Below, one piece after another: positions 8,423 to 18,851 of a DNA stretch of 64,000 nt (the first letter of the stretch is position 1; every line of letters begins with the position of its first letter). The translations under genes and the position numbers were made by a program. The stretch comes from Mucidula mucida (lineage: Eukaryota > Basidiomycota > Agaricomycetes > Agaricales > Physalacriaceae): the NCBI GenBank assembly GCA_015501055.1, contig JADNYV010000157.1, forward strand, positions 1 to 64,000. Reading direction: 5' to 3'. Under the pieces are notes generated by a model. That model ran no database searches. It was not told the origin of the DNA and saw nothing but the letters and a program-made list of their open reading frames with translations.

Positions 8423-11380
8423 ATGGCAGATACCGGTACTCAATTGCCTCATGACGATGTCATTTTCGCTGGCATTTCGAGTCATGCAACCGCGTCCTAC
8501 GTGGTCCCCCTACGGCGTCTCAAAAATATGTCCCTCGAGACGCTCCATACCACCGTAATAGATCTGCATAACGCGCACTGCTTCAAGCTATCGGACGAGC
8601 ATACGGCGACTGGGAGAATCTGGAGTCGCCCCAACCTGACGTGCGACGAGGTCACAGCAGACCCCAAAATCCTACGCGACTATCGGCCATCCGACTCCAC
8701 CATCGCACTGGACATTAGTCGCGATGGCCATTCTTTTGTGTCCGACCACATCCCAGCATTTCAACCAGCGATGCCGGGAGATTTTCCTTTGGCCTTCGTT
8801 GTTGAAATCGTTGATAACATTACGCCCATCGCACCACCAAAACGTCTAGCCCCGGCCGATATAGATCATTTACGGCCCACCAAGCAACGAAAGACGTCCA
8901 CAAGCAAGGTCCTTCCAGTGCAACGCATAGGTGACTCCCGCGTTATCAAGACGCCAGGCTCAAGATTGGTGTGTAGTGCTTCCTTTTGTGTGCGACATTT
9001 GTTATCTCATGCGCGTCTTTAGAAACTACCTCCGCCCTCAGAAGACTTCTTATCATTGTTCAAAGTACCAGGTTGCTTGATTGTTGATGGGACATCCGCC
9101 ATCGCCACCCTTGAAGACCACGCAAAGACTGGCATCCGCCACGGGTCTTGGGGTTGTACTGTCCACATACCCACCAACTTCCCGAAACTTGCTTGGACAA
9201 CGTCAGTGGCTGAATATTACAATCTATATCCTCAAGTTCCGTACGACGATTCTTATGCCCACTGCGATATCCACAGACGGCCGGACTTGAAGCATTTCAA
9301 CCAGTCCTGTCTGGTCCTCATCTTAAACTTCGCAACGATAAAGCCGCAAGCCGACCTTGAGGCACTATATGCAACAGTGACTCATGTACTGCGAAGACGG
9401 TTGGTTTCATTTTTGCAATCCTACTCCGAGCGGTTCTTCTCTAATGACACGGTCGATATTTATAATTTAGAGATCCACGACGCCTTGGATGCTGTTTTGG
9501 TGACTAGATGCTTATTTCAACCGCAACGTATGGCTGACATATACCCTTCAGAACCTCGTACAGAAGCATGGTCTAACCGTGTTCCTTGGCATTGTGGAAT
9601 ACGACCTTCTGGCGCTCCAAACCTGGATCGATTATATCCTGGGCATGCTCCCCAGTCTGCCTCCACTAGACGTCATCCACCATGCCAAAACCTGCTTTCT
9701 ACGCCTACATACTGTCATCCAGGCTCACCGACAGGGTCCAAACCCAACAATCACTCGGCATTGTATGTCGGTTCCTCGAACTCGTTCGCCTATGCGCTTG
9801 GGAGTGACCTAGACATGGAAGACATGCCAGAGCTAGCTTCCTCAGTTGCAATGACAGCGAACGACGTGGAAGCTTGTCTTCGGCTTTGCCTTCCGTCTTC
9901 GAATCCCGGCGAAGTGAATGACTACCTCAAGACTATCACGAACATAGCCGGAGGTTATTGTTTTTCTGCAGATGCGCCGCCGCATTGTAGAGACCTCTTT
10001 CGTCCGCAGGATGTCCTGTCCTGTCTTACCTTGGTACAGCAGTCAAAGAGTCTAACGAAGCATGTATTTTCTCTGATCGCCAACATGGCTACCATGCCCA
10101 ACTCAGAGTTTTGAAACATTTACTACACATATCTTCGTCCAAGGACCGCAATGAAGTTGAACTCCTCCTAGTTCAGCATTTTATAGAGATGAGTGATCCC
10201 ACTCTTCGTTACGACATCGATGTTCCCGTACAACAAGCGCCAGCGGATCACACGAATGCTGCATTCCAGCAATACCTGGGTTCCACCAAACAGGCCGTTC
10301 AGAAGTTGATGATGACTTTGGGACTCCTCGCATTCCAGCCGGAGGATTCAGATATATGCGAGGACGGCGTATCTGCTTTTGCTATTCCAAATCACGCTCT
10401 TTCAAGCAAAGTGAGTGATCTTATAATCCGAGCTTGAGTTTTCTGCCTCATGATTTGCCCTTTCCAGCTGTCAGCCAACCTACGGGAAGATGCAGTCATG
10501 ACGGCACACCTTACCAAGTTTGACGGTACGAAGCGATGGTTCGCAGGTCTTCTTTCGAACTGGTCAACAAGACATTGCGATACCATTCGAACTATCGAGA
10601 AGATCCCGGAGGCTGTTCTCCAGAACACTGTGGAACTCTACGTCAATATGAGCTCCGGCATCACCGTTTTTGGACCAACTCCCGACCGCGCAATCTCCGA
10701 AGTCCAGTTGATCGCCAACAAAATCTCGGACTGGAAGAATTTCGCCGACATCTTTGTGCTTCCCAGAACGCAGGAGAAAGGAGAAACCGATTCGGAATAC
10801 TTCCAGGACCCGACTCACCTGCTACTCCTCCTCATCGAGCTCAAGAGCATACAGCTCTACTTTCTGTTTATAGGGACGTTTGGACGAGCGCCAAATGTGA
10901 CAGACCTCGCCAAATTTCGTGATAAACTCCTGGCGTTTCCAGAGGCTGATTGGCAGGCTCTCATCGATGATCTTGGGCCAGCCAAGACCGACCTCACTCC
11001 AAGCCAATTCGTAAAACGGAAACAAGAGAGGGACGCTGCGAGGCCCAAATATGAGGGTGGAAATTTCTCGAAGTGGGACGGCGGAGCTTGTCCGGGCTCA
11101 CCGTCAAGGACCTCCACGTCAAGCATTTGATGAAAGGGTCAGTGTGCGCGATTTCTTGATGGAAGCGCGGGACCAGTACCACCGGTACAGCAACATCGCG
11201 GAGCATGGCACCGACAAGCGCCAATCACAGTTCATCGACGATCCTCGTGTTCTCTGTGATGACAACAACGCCCTCAAGCACAAGATTCAACCGATGTCTA
11301 TCGTGCTTGTCGGAGGGGTTGTACCTCTTATCGACGATTCAGCACCGATACGTCAAACCACCCACCATTTTTCCCGCTAG
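8423..11380 (+). pseudogene. Unrecognised gene paired with the AAA-ATPase, frame-disrupted
   Basis: Exon 1 (8423-8968) is open for 182 codons. The first intron is 8969-9022 and a later intron is 10411-10467 (GTGAGT..CAG). Between 9023 and 10410 protein-like sequence jumps frame at about 9545, between 9690 and 9800, and at about 10015. The last jump is explained by a 5-base tandem duplication (gtcct gtcct) at 10004-10013. After 10468 the frame is open again to about 11080, then shifts once more to a final frame ending at 11380. The product would be roughly 900 residues with a C-terminal all-helical look; no family was recognised. The N-terminal 130 residues, with an RDYRPSDSTIALDIS segment, could be a small beta-rich header, by weak analogy to Crinkler-type proteins. 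Confidence 0.55.
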
Positions 11381-11584
11381 ATTGAACCACTCGCTTTCAT
11401 GATGCTTGTAAAAACATCTATATATCAACTATGCTTTGTATGCTATATGCTATGCTCTATGTTCAATTACCACATGTATATTTTATCGGCTGAACACAAC
11501 AACGGAGAGAAAAGGACTATCACTATTCCTAAATATATAAGGAATAAATAAGCCAATCATGGAGAATAAACAGATGTATCACGT

Positions 11585-11743
11585 ATGTCAGTACTGAATG
11601 CTGACGCAAACAAATTTGGTGTTGCTGTTCTGCATCTCATTGACCGAATTATTCAGGGAGCAGAGAAGGCACTGGAGAGCGCTGCTGCTTCGTGTATTAT
11701 CGCGGCGTGGTACATGGGAAGCATTAAGACTGCGATAGCCTAG
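11585..11743 (+). CDS. Small 52-residue open frame
   Basis: ATG at 11585 to TAG at 11741-11743. The product is balanced in composition, with an amphipathic middle (LIDRIIQGAEKALESAA) and a short hydrophobic Ala/Ile-rich tail. It lies alone between the broken partner gene and AAA-ATPase copy C and has no recognised relatives. It could be a genuine small gene, an exon fragment of a lost gene, or chance. Splice signals around it are not convincing. Confidence 0.25.
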   Translation: MSVLNADANKFGVAVLHLIDRIIQGAEKALESAAASCIIAAWYMGSIKTAIA

Positions 11744-11887
11744 TCTTTATATACACTGCCTCTGGAATGCGATAATGTAGATTTCAATTCAGAGTAAGGT
11801 AGAATATAGTAGAAGAAAGATGTGACTCCTGGAAATTGGATTCTATGAGATAGCATTTGTACAGGTGCGCGAGAGGAAAAAAGGTGT

Positions 11888-13202
11888 TTACTGCCTGTTA
11901 GGTTTGCCTATACGCTGCGCGAGGACATCCAAGACCTCCTGCATAGAATACACGGTGTCTATTGAGCCGGAGAATTCAAAGGTCGACTCTGAGCTGGTGT
12001 TGAAATTATACGCCTCGATGCCGCGTTCATGTAGATCTTGAATGACATCGCCGGCGGCAGGATTCTTTCCCTCCAATGCACCATCCAGGGCCCTGATCTC
12101 CTTTTCCGTGAATCCAAATGCCTCTTGCAGCGCTGCGTCATGCGTGAGGTCTAGTGAATATTTCTCGAGACGGTCAAGATGAATGCCAGTGTACGTGTCG
12201 GTGACCATCTCGCTCGTCAGAATAGTGCAAATACAATGGCCGCTCATATGCGACATAACCAGCGCGGCCATGAACTCGCTGTCCATATATGCATCACCGC
12301 GGCTCGGTCTTCAGGTTGAGCGCGAAGAACGGGCGAGTCGTAGTTCTCTACGAGAAGAAGGGTTCGATGAGCAGGTGGTGCCTACGTAGGAGAGAATGAG
12401 CAAGTATAGAAGTGTGTACAAGAATTCATACCGTGGCTACACCAGCGTAACGCCCGGAGTGGACTTTAGGAACATGTCAATATCCAGACATCCATAGATG
12501 TGGTCGTACTTCAGCCACAGCTGACGTATCTGCGAATTCATATATTCTGGAGCGACTGCTTGATAGTTGATGTGTCTGCGGATACTTTGGAGAGGTCGAG
12601 GTCAAGGACAGGGTATGCTGGCGGAAAGTAGGCCTCTTCATCCATGGGGTATAACGCCTCTATCAACGTCGGCGATGAAAGGTCATCACAGACCTGTGAC
12701 ACCATGGATAAGAATGTCTTCATCCCAAATCCGCGTGGGCAACGAAGAATGAGTATGTTGTACGGGTCGCAGTGATCAATAACCGAAACGCCATGGGTCT
12801 TGTCCACTAGTAGCATGCCCGGCTGCGCAAGTAGTTGCTGGATGTGGATACACGCGGTGACGGCAACACCTGTATTCATTCATTGTGAGCAACTGCAATA
12901 CAGGCAGTGGGGATAACACACCTGTTCAGGTCCTAGTGACGACAGAAGGTGTTGTCCTATACGACGAATGTTTTCGAGTTTGAGTTCAGAATTATTATTG
13001 TCATCAAAGCATTTCCTTTGGGGAGGCGCTAACCAGACTTCAGGATGCAAATTCAGTATACAATGCGGTGACGTACAGGTGTGCACAGATTCTTTGAAAT
13101 CAGAAGTCAAGTGGTTGACATCCTCAGAATCAAGCGGCCATGTTGAACCTAACAACGAGGTTTGCGCGTCCAAATCGACGCGTTTCGAGTCCTGTGGTGC
13201 CT
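11888..13202 (-). pseudogene. AAA-ATPase-like gene, copy C (frameshifted, rearranged)
   Basis: It is collinear with copy B for the last exon, the P-loop exon and the linker exon. Relative to copies A and B it lacks single bases near 12288, 12441 and 12847 and differs in length near 12545 and 12905, so the frame is lost in several exons. The P-loop exon still reads CPRGFGMKTFLSM. At about 13202 similarity to copy B exon 1 ends, in the middle of the exon, and switches to the inverted partner-gene segment, so the first 95 or so codons are absent. It cannot encode the full protein. Confidence 0.8.
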
Positions 13203-13801
13203 AGAGACGCGCATTAGATACCAAACGTCGGACACAAAATCAAGCACTACACACCAATCTTGAGCCTGATGTCTGGGTCGTAACGCGGGAGTCACCCGTG
13301 CGTTGCACTGGGAGGACATTAGCCCCAGATGTCTTTTGTTGCTTAGTGGGCCGCGGATGATCTGTATCATCCGGGGCTAGCGCTTTGGCCGTGCAATGGG
13401 CGTAACATTATCAACGATTTCAACAACGAACGACAAAGGAAAATCTCCCGGCGTCGCTGTTTGATATGCTGGGATGTGGTGGACACAAAAGAATCGCCAT
13501 CACGGCTAATGTCTAACGCGATTGCGGAGTCGGATGGCTTATAGTCGCGTAGGATTTTGGAGTCTACTGCCACCTCGTTGTAGGTTAGGTTGGGGTGACT
13601 CCAGATTCTCCCGGTCGCCGTATGCTCGTCCGAGAGCCTGGGGCAGTGCGTGTTATGCAGATCTAATATGGTGGTATGGAGGTCTTGAGTGACATAGTTC
13701 TCCGATTGAGACACCGTAGGGGACCACGAAAAACGTGGTTATATGACTCGAAATGCCAGCAAAAATGACATCGTCAGAGGAAATGGCGCGGTATCTGCCA
13801 T
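13203..13801 (-). pseudogene. Truncated inverted copy of the partner-gene first exon
   Basis: The minus strand from the ATG at 13801 matches the sense strand of 8423-9022. This includes the DLHN-HC-LSDEHTATGRIWS region and ends at the first intron's acceptor. Indels break the frame at the N-terminus and after the ALDISRDG region. The rest of the gene is missing. Its orientation is opposite to the original, so it now reads towards AAA-ATPase copy C instead of away from it. Confidence 0.8.
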
Positions 13802-14010
13802 TTTGGAAACAAGAGGATGGTCTGCAGTGGTTTCAAGTTTCTCGGAAGTGAAAAAGGTAGGCGACTAGGAAAACATACCAGGCGGCGAAACGAGGAATCG
13901 AGGAGGGCGTTCGGTCGTAAGCCACTGTCCCGGCTTTTTTAGACCCATTGTCCATTGTACGCTGTTGGCTTGCCGTTTAAACAGTCAGGTGAGATTGAGC
14001 AGTTTAATCA
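13802..14010 (-). repeat. Inverted copy of the divergent promoter segment
   Basis: This is the reverse complement of about 8190-8420 with moderate divergence. It joins the truncated partner copy to the 5' flank of F-box copy 2. In F-box copy 1 the corresponding position is occupied by the AT-rich inverted repeat. Confidence 0.75.
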
Positions 14011-14029
14011 GGTGGCCTTGAGGTGGCCG

Positions 14030-16600
14030 TCAAATCTGGAGTGGCAGCTGAGTCACGTTACCCATGGAACATTGGTGATTGCTTCCAAACTTCAACCAGC
14101 AAGGGAATTTCTGGACACAACCGGGACACAACGCCCCGCACTGGAACAGACTAATCTCTCGGACCTATCCACATCACTCTCGCCGACATCGCCCTGTTTG
14201 GCTGACCTTCAAAGGCGCATCTTGCTTGTTCGAGAAATGTCAATGGTCCAACGCTCATTGTGGACTATGCGCGCCCATTGTAATTTGCAATGAGGCCAGC
14301 AGTTAACTTGTATGAGCATTGGCCAATGGACCGTAACAAAGGCTTTTTGTTTGCATTTGGCTTCTTTAATTATCTATAAAAGCAGGATGCCACTATCGTG
14401 CGTGTTCAAGTCTCTGCCCAACCTCGTATTGTATGTCTTGTGTGTTTCCAACATATTTCTGACTGACTACATAGATCAGAACACAATCCAACTACCACGA
14501 TGTATCCCGACTCTTTCAGCATGATTTGTGGATCTCGGTCTGTTACTTCCATTATTCAAGAAATAGTGGTAAGAGCTCTCTACCTGATTCGCAGTCATTA
14601 TTTTCTGACGTTGTCAATTCCCAGATGGGACGCCACGCAACGGATCCGCGTTCCGATGCGCTCCAAGCCAGTCCCAATGCTCCTCCTACGCTCCCTGCTG
14701 CGTTACAACACCTGCTTTCCTCTAACGAAGTCCCATCCGACGCCGAAATCTCCCTTCTGCGCGGCGTTCATGCTTTGTACAACACGCGCCTCATGCGTCT
14801 CGACGGCGAAATCGCTTCGCTGGTACCACCCTTGGATTCTATCAAGAGACGTGCACTTGCACAGTTGGAGGACAACCACGCTGTGTTGCAGAATCGCTCG
14901 CGGCAGGTTCTAAGCGCACTTTCCAATATCCGAAGGTTTCCGCAGGAAATTCTCCAGGAAATCTTTCTCAATCTCATTCCCGACATTGGCTTTATGGTTC
15001 TTGATTTCACGCAAGGTGCTTGGGCTGCCAGTTGCGTCTGTCGCAGTTGGCGCTCCGCGTCACGACGCCCTCATCTTTGGACGAACTTTCGAATCATGTC
15101 CGGTTGTACCGGCGGCGGAAGCTTTAGTCACCGCCGTCCGACTTTTATCAGGTATAAAAACCCTATTGCGATTCTCCAGACCGCCCTGCGTTGCACGGGA
15201 TCCTGCAAGCTGGACTGGCATGTTGAGATTCGGTTCGATGACTGCATCGGAAACCGAAGACGCATCCATAGCTTGTTGGACGTGTTGATGTCCCACTCGG
15301 AACGCTGGGCATGTGTATCGTTGACCATCCCTAGCGAACTAGGAAAGTATCTGGAACGCGTACGAGGGAAGGTGCCGGAGCTCAGGCGTCTGACGTTTGT
15401 AGGGTGTGACCCAGAATCCTCCTGGGAACCAGACGACGCTCCCCTCATTCGTGCGTTTGCGATAGCCCCAAAGCTGAGGCGAGTCTCAGTTGAAAACGCG
15501 CTTCTGCGCCTCACCTATTCACGCTTGACGTCCTTCACTGCAAGTTTCAGCCTGTATTTTCCTGATGTTATCCCTCCCCTCTTCGTCATCAAGCACTGCG
15601 TGCGTCTTCGCTATATGGAAGCCAATATTGTTGGACGCATAAACCATCACCATTTTGAAGTTGATACGACAAAACCTTCTGTCTCGAATACCTCCCTGAG
15701 ACACCTTACTATCAACGACCCCGCTCTGTTGGCCTATCTGTCGCTTCCTGCGCTTTTATCCCTCGACATTGGAGACATAGGCTGCTTGTCCTGTCTTTCT
15801 TTCATTACCCCTTTCCTCGACATATCACAATGCTCTCTTACCAGGCTCTATTTTCGCGATTCAGCTTTCTCTGGAGCGCCTCTCGCTGATATCCTTAGCC
15901 TTGTCCCGTGCTTGACGGATCTGGGCATCGGGTTTCATACGGACTCGGACGCCATTGCTCGTCAACTCGGGCGCATTGATCTTGTGCTTGCCGAATTGAT
16001 AAAGAGCTTGTTGGTCGTCGATGGAAAGCAGCATCGACTTGTGCCAAAACTCAAGCGTTTTGATTTCATGTCGAGGATCTATTGGGCGGACTGTCAATTC
16101 GTTGGCCCGGCACTAGTCAACATGCTGCATTCTCGGAAGAGAACTATGCGGCGGGCGTCGTTCCGGTGGGCGGTTCCTCGTGTGGTGCGGTTTCCGAATC
16201 TTAGTCATGCTTGTCTTGTTGCTTTGCATAGGATGAAGGAAAAGGGATCAGACATTACGATCTGTGCTTTGGATCATGTAGGAGGATCTGTACTCTAGGA
16301 TTGCTGTATCTGTGTTGTACCCTGTCACTTGTACTGTATCTAAATTGTATTTGCTGGTCGGTGTACAGAACTTCCGACTCAGAAATTTGATGGAATGAAG
16401 ACACCAGATTACTCAGATTCAGTGGTGTTCATATCCATATCGATGTTGATGCTTCACAGAAGGATATTGATTTGAGCTTCTTCATGACCTTGGTTAAATT
16501 AACGGCATTGGCTGTCTCCACACCACTGGTCCACTGCTTCTTACGACCATGACCTCTACATAGGAATTGGATAGTGAGTACAACCAAAAAACCCTACCAA
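14030..16600 (+). repeat. Segmental duplication, F-box block copy 2
   Basis: Direct repeat of 1085-3650, including the upstream flank, the F-box gene and the downstream dispersed repeat. This copy keeps the full-length reading frame. Confidence 0.9.
14625..16298 (+). CDS. F-box-like protein, copy 2 (full length)
   Basis: 557 residues from the ATG at 14625. It has the same architecture as copy 1: an N-terminal coiled segment, an F-box around residues 105-165 (FPQEILQEIFL, VCRSWRSASRRPHLW) and a Leu-rich C-terminal half. It ends with a longer tail containing LHRMKEKGSD that copy 1 has lost. The frame is uninterrupted, so this is the better candidate for the functional gene. The expected role is an SCF ubiquitin-ligase adaptor. 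The gene appears intronless within the coding frame; the 5' leader holds possible splice sites. Confidence 0.75.
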   Translation: MGRHATDPRSDALQASPNAPPTLPAALQHLLSSNEVPSDAEISLLRGVHALYNTRLMRLDGEIASLVPPLDSIKRRALAQLEDNHAVLQNRSRQVLSALSNIRRFPQEILQEIFLNLIPDIGFMVLDFTQGAWAASCVCRSWRSASRRPHLWTNFRIMSGCTGGGSFSHRRPTFIRYKNPIAILQTALRCTGSCKLDWHVEIRFDDCIGNRRRIHSLLDVLMSHSERWACVSLTIPSELGKYLERVRGKVPELRRLTFVGCDPESSWEPDDAPLIRAFAIAPKLRRVSVENALLRLTYSRLTSFTASFSLYFPDVIPPLFVIKHCVRLRYMEANIVGRINHHHFEVDTTKPSVSNTSLRHLTINDPALLAYLSLPALLSLDIGDIGCLSCLSFITPFLDISQCSLTRLYFRDSAFSGAPLADILSLVPCLTDLGIGFHTDSDAIARQLGRIDLVLAELIKSLLVVDGKQHRLVPKLKRFDFMSRIYWADCQFVGPALVNMLHSRKRTMRRASFRWAVPRVVRFPNLSHACLVALHRMKEKGSDITICALDHVGGSVL

Positions 16601-16640
16601 TTACGGCCACCATTGCCAATGTGCGTGCCACATTACCTTT
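16378..16640 (+). repeat. Dispersed repeat, copy 2
   Basis: Close match to 3457-3645. It also shares its right end (ccaccattgccaatgtgcgt) with the third copy near 18611, where the related string ccaccatcgtcaatgtgcgt appears. That shared end extends the unit to roughly 260 bases. Confidence 0.7.
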
Positions 16641-17043
16641 CAGCAGAGAAGAGAAAGTCTTGGAAGAGACTCCCGGAATCTAAAGCCTCTACGCCAGACT
16701 GAAAGGATTTCAAGGAAGCCATATTCACTCCATCATTGGTAAGAACATATATATTCCTTAAAGCCGAAATGACCTGTCTGGCGCCTTTACTGAACATGGC
16801 GGACTACGCAGTAATCTTATTATCCGGGTCAAAGACGGTCACCTTTGACGCATCGGTATCGCCAGCATTGTGCGCCGCATGAAAGCAATGGCAGACAGTT
16901 GCCGAGGGTTGGCTTCCCGTAGGGATAATGGGAGGCGACACGATGATGGAATAATTCTGGTGCGTATGGATAGCCGTGTGGCCTTCAACCGCCCACTGTA
17001 TTCCCGAAAAGGTTATGACCGCCAGCCGAGAGGCCCGAAACAT
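16630..17043 (-). pseudogene. Possible gene remnant upstream of TSR2
   Basis: The minus strand reads as protein-like sequence for about 79 codons from 17043, meets one TAG near 16804, and continues in the same frame for about 55 more codons with an AMFSKGARQVISALKNIYV segment. No family was recognised. It lies head-to-head with TSR2, so part of it overlaps the TSR2 promoter. It may be a decayed gene or chance. Confidence 0.25.
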
Positions 17044-17082
17044 AACACGAGCAAACCCGTTTTTTATATATCTTCCACTGCC

Positions 17083-17646
17083 ATGAGCGCCCCGACCAGA
17101 CCGCCGCCTTCTTCAGTTCTCTTCGCTCGCGGTGTGATAGCGCGTCTAAAAACATGGCACACCCTATCGTTGGCCATCCAAGAAAGCTGGGGCGGTCCCG
17201 GTGGACCTGAAAAACGAACTTGGCTTGCTTCCGTCATTGTCGATGCTTTTGAAGAGCAATCCCTGACGCCGGACGACCAATACGTTGAAGAAATACTGCT
17301 TCAGGTCATGTCGGACGAGTTCGATACCGAGGTGGAGGACGGGAGTGCTGAGCCGGTGGCAATCGACATTGTCAAGATGTGGGAGGACAGTCGGATGGGT
17401 GTTGATAAGTTGGTGTTAAGATTTGAAGAGACTGCGGATAAGTTGAAGGGTGAAAAGATGGAGGTTTCGGTTGCTGAGGAAGAGTGGGAGGATACGGAGG
17501 GGGATGACTCGGAGATTGGAGACGAAGAGGAGGCGAATGAATCTGGCGACCGCGTGCCACAACTGATCGATTCTTCTTCTGGGAAAAATGGGCCGGTAAT
17601 TGACGAGGACGGGTTTACTCTTGTGAAAGGCAAAGGTAGACGATGA
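17083..17646 (+). CDS. TSR2: Pre-rRNA-processing protein TSR2
   Basis: A single-exon frame of 187 residues from the ATG at 17083; the in-frame extension upstream is not conserved-looking and is treated as leader. Residues about 10-110 form the TSR2 domain with the diagnostic WGG segment (ESWGGPGGPEKR). They are followed by an acidic linker rich in Glu and Asp, and the protein ends in DEDGFTLVKGKGRR, the typical TSR2 tail. In yeast Tsr2 is an escortin that carries Rps26 and supports 20S pre-rRNA processing. Length is normal for the family. Confidence 0.9.
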   Translation: MSAPTRPPPSSVLFARGVIARLKTWHTLSLAIQESWGGPGGPEKRTWLASVIVDAFEEQSLTPDDQYVEEILLQVMSDEFDTEVEDGSAEPVAIDIVKMWEDSRMGVDKLVLRFEETADKLKGEKMEVSVAEEEWEDTEGDDSEIGDEEEANESGDRVPQLIDSSSGKNGPVIDEDGFTLVKGKGRR

Positions 17647-17999
17647 TGAGAGTAAGTGCGGTTGTGGAGTCGCGTTGTCCTTCCATAACCTTTTGTTTAG
17701 CAGGCACCGTCTTTTATTGTTACAGCATGTGTACTTCAACAAATAATGCCTCTCCAGTAAGCGCCGTGCTCCTTCTCTCAGACCTGAGACTCTCGCTAAC
17801 AGGAGTTCAGATCTGTACGCTGCCATCCCATTCATAGTCGAATGTGTCTGAAACAAGGAATGACAGCCGTTTGTATCTGTCGGTATCAGAAGTAATGACG
17901 GAATATCTTGCATTTCGCGTTCTCATGTCCCACGAACGAAGTGACCATCAATCATGATGCACCCAATGCAATTGCTTGACCCGTTCCCCCCCCCCCGCC

Positions 18000-18357
18000 A
18001 TGCTGTCGACTCTCCAGGGTATTGCTCTCCTGCTCGTCGTGCTAGTTTTCTCCAGACTTGTGCGATACCGTCAGATTGAACTACAGGTGCTTTATGTGTT
18101 TCGTCTCCTTTGAGAGTACTCATCATGTGTTCAGCATCTCCCCGGTTTTTGCCCTCCTCTTGGACCTCCTGGCGCTCTCGTCAAGACGTCATGGTGGAAC
18201 ATGAGCTGGGTCCTGAGAAAAACCTGTGTGTCCTCACTCACTACGCCGTCCATCGAGCATGTTACTGACCTTCGACGTAGTTTGTAAAAGCGGAGAGAAC
18301 GTTTCCGTTGTGCCGTTCCTTATCGGCACACCCGCCATCTACACCTCAAACTTGGAC
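18000..18357 (+). pseudogene. 5' fragment of a cytochrome P450 gene
   Basis: A poly-C run precedes ATG 18000, which begins a hydrophobic membrane anchor (LQGIALLLVVLVFSRLVRYR). After a plausible intron (18088-18135) comes HLPGFCPPLGPPGALV, the Pro-rich hinge of agaric P450s. After a second intron (about 18222-18276) comes VSVVPFLIGTPAIYTSNLDV, the conserved segment before helix B. Sequence then runs into the dispersed repeat and a TGA. The I-helix, ExxR and haem-Cys regions are absent, so only about the first 80 of some 500 residues remain. Confidence 0.65.
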
Positions 18358-18640
18358 GTTGCTTCGGAAATTTGACGGAGAACTTGATGAAGTGAAGACC
18401 TAGCTTACTCGGATTCAATGGTATTCAGATCAATATCGACGCTCGACAGAAGGGAATGAACTTGAGCTTCTCTACGACCATGGTCAAAATAGGGTGCAAA
18501 TGATGACCGGCATTTGCTGCCTCCATACCACTGCATCTTACGCCCATGGCCTCTACTACTAGGCGGACTCCAGCGTATTCCCGTGAAACGGCGCCTACAT
18601 AGGAATCGGAACCACCATCGTCAATGTGCGTGCCAGGCGT
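18358..18640 (+). repeat. Dispersed repeat, copy 3 (diverged)
   Basis: A diverged relative of the segments after both F-box genes, beginning exactly where the P450 similarity ends. Shared landmarks are the gatgaagtgaagac, attcaatggtattcagatc and catctta-gcccatgg-cct strings. Confidence 0.65.
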
Positions 18641-18851
18641 TTGGGATGTACGCTGTTCTAAGCTGTATTATATAGGAAATCAATGATGCCGACGAGTCTC
18701 GGGCTTTCACCTATCTGTGCGCCACGGAGGGATGCGACAAGAACGCGTCAGGAAGGTGTGCTCCCGTTTCTTTAGAAGGCGAACCAGTGTAGCATTACAC
18801 AGCAAAGCAATATATCAATTACACACAAACAAAAAAGCACGACGTACACCA

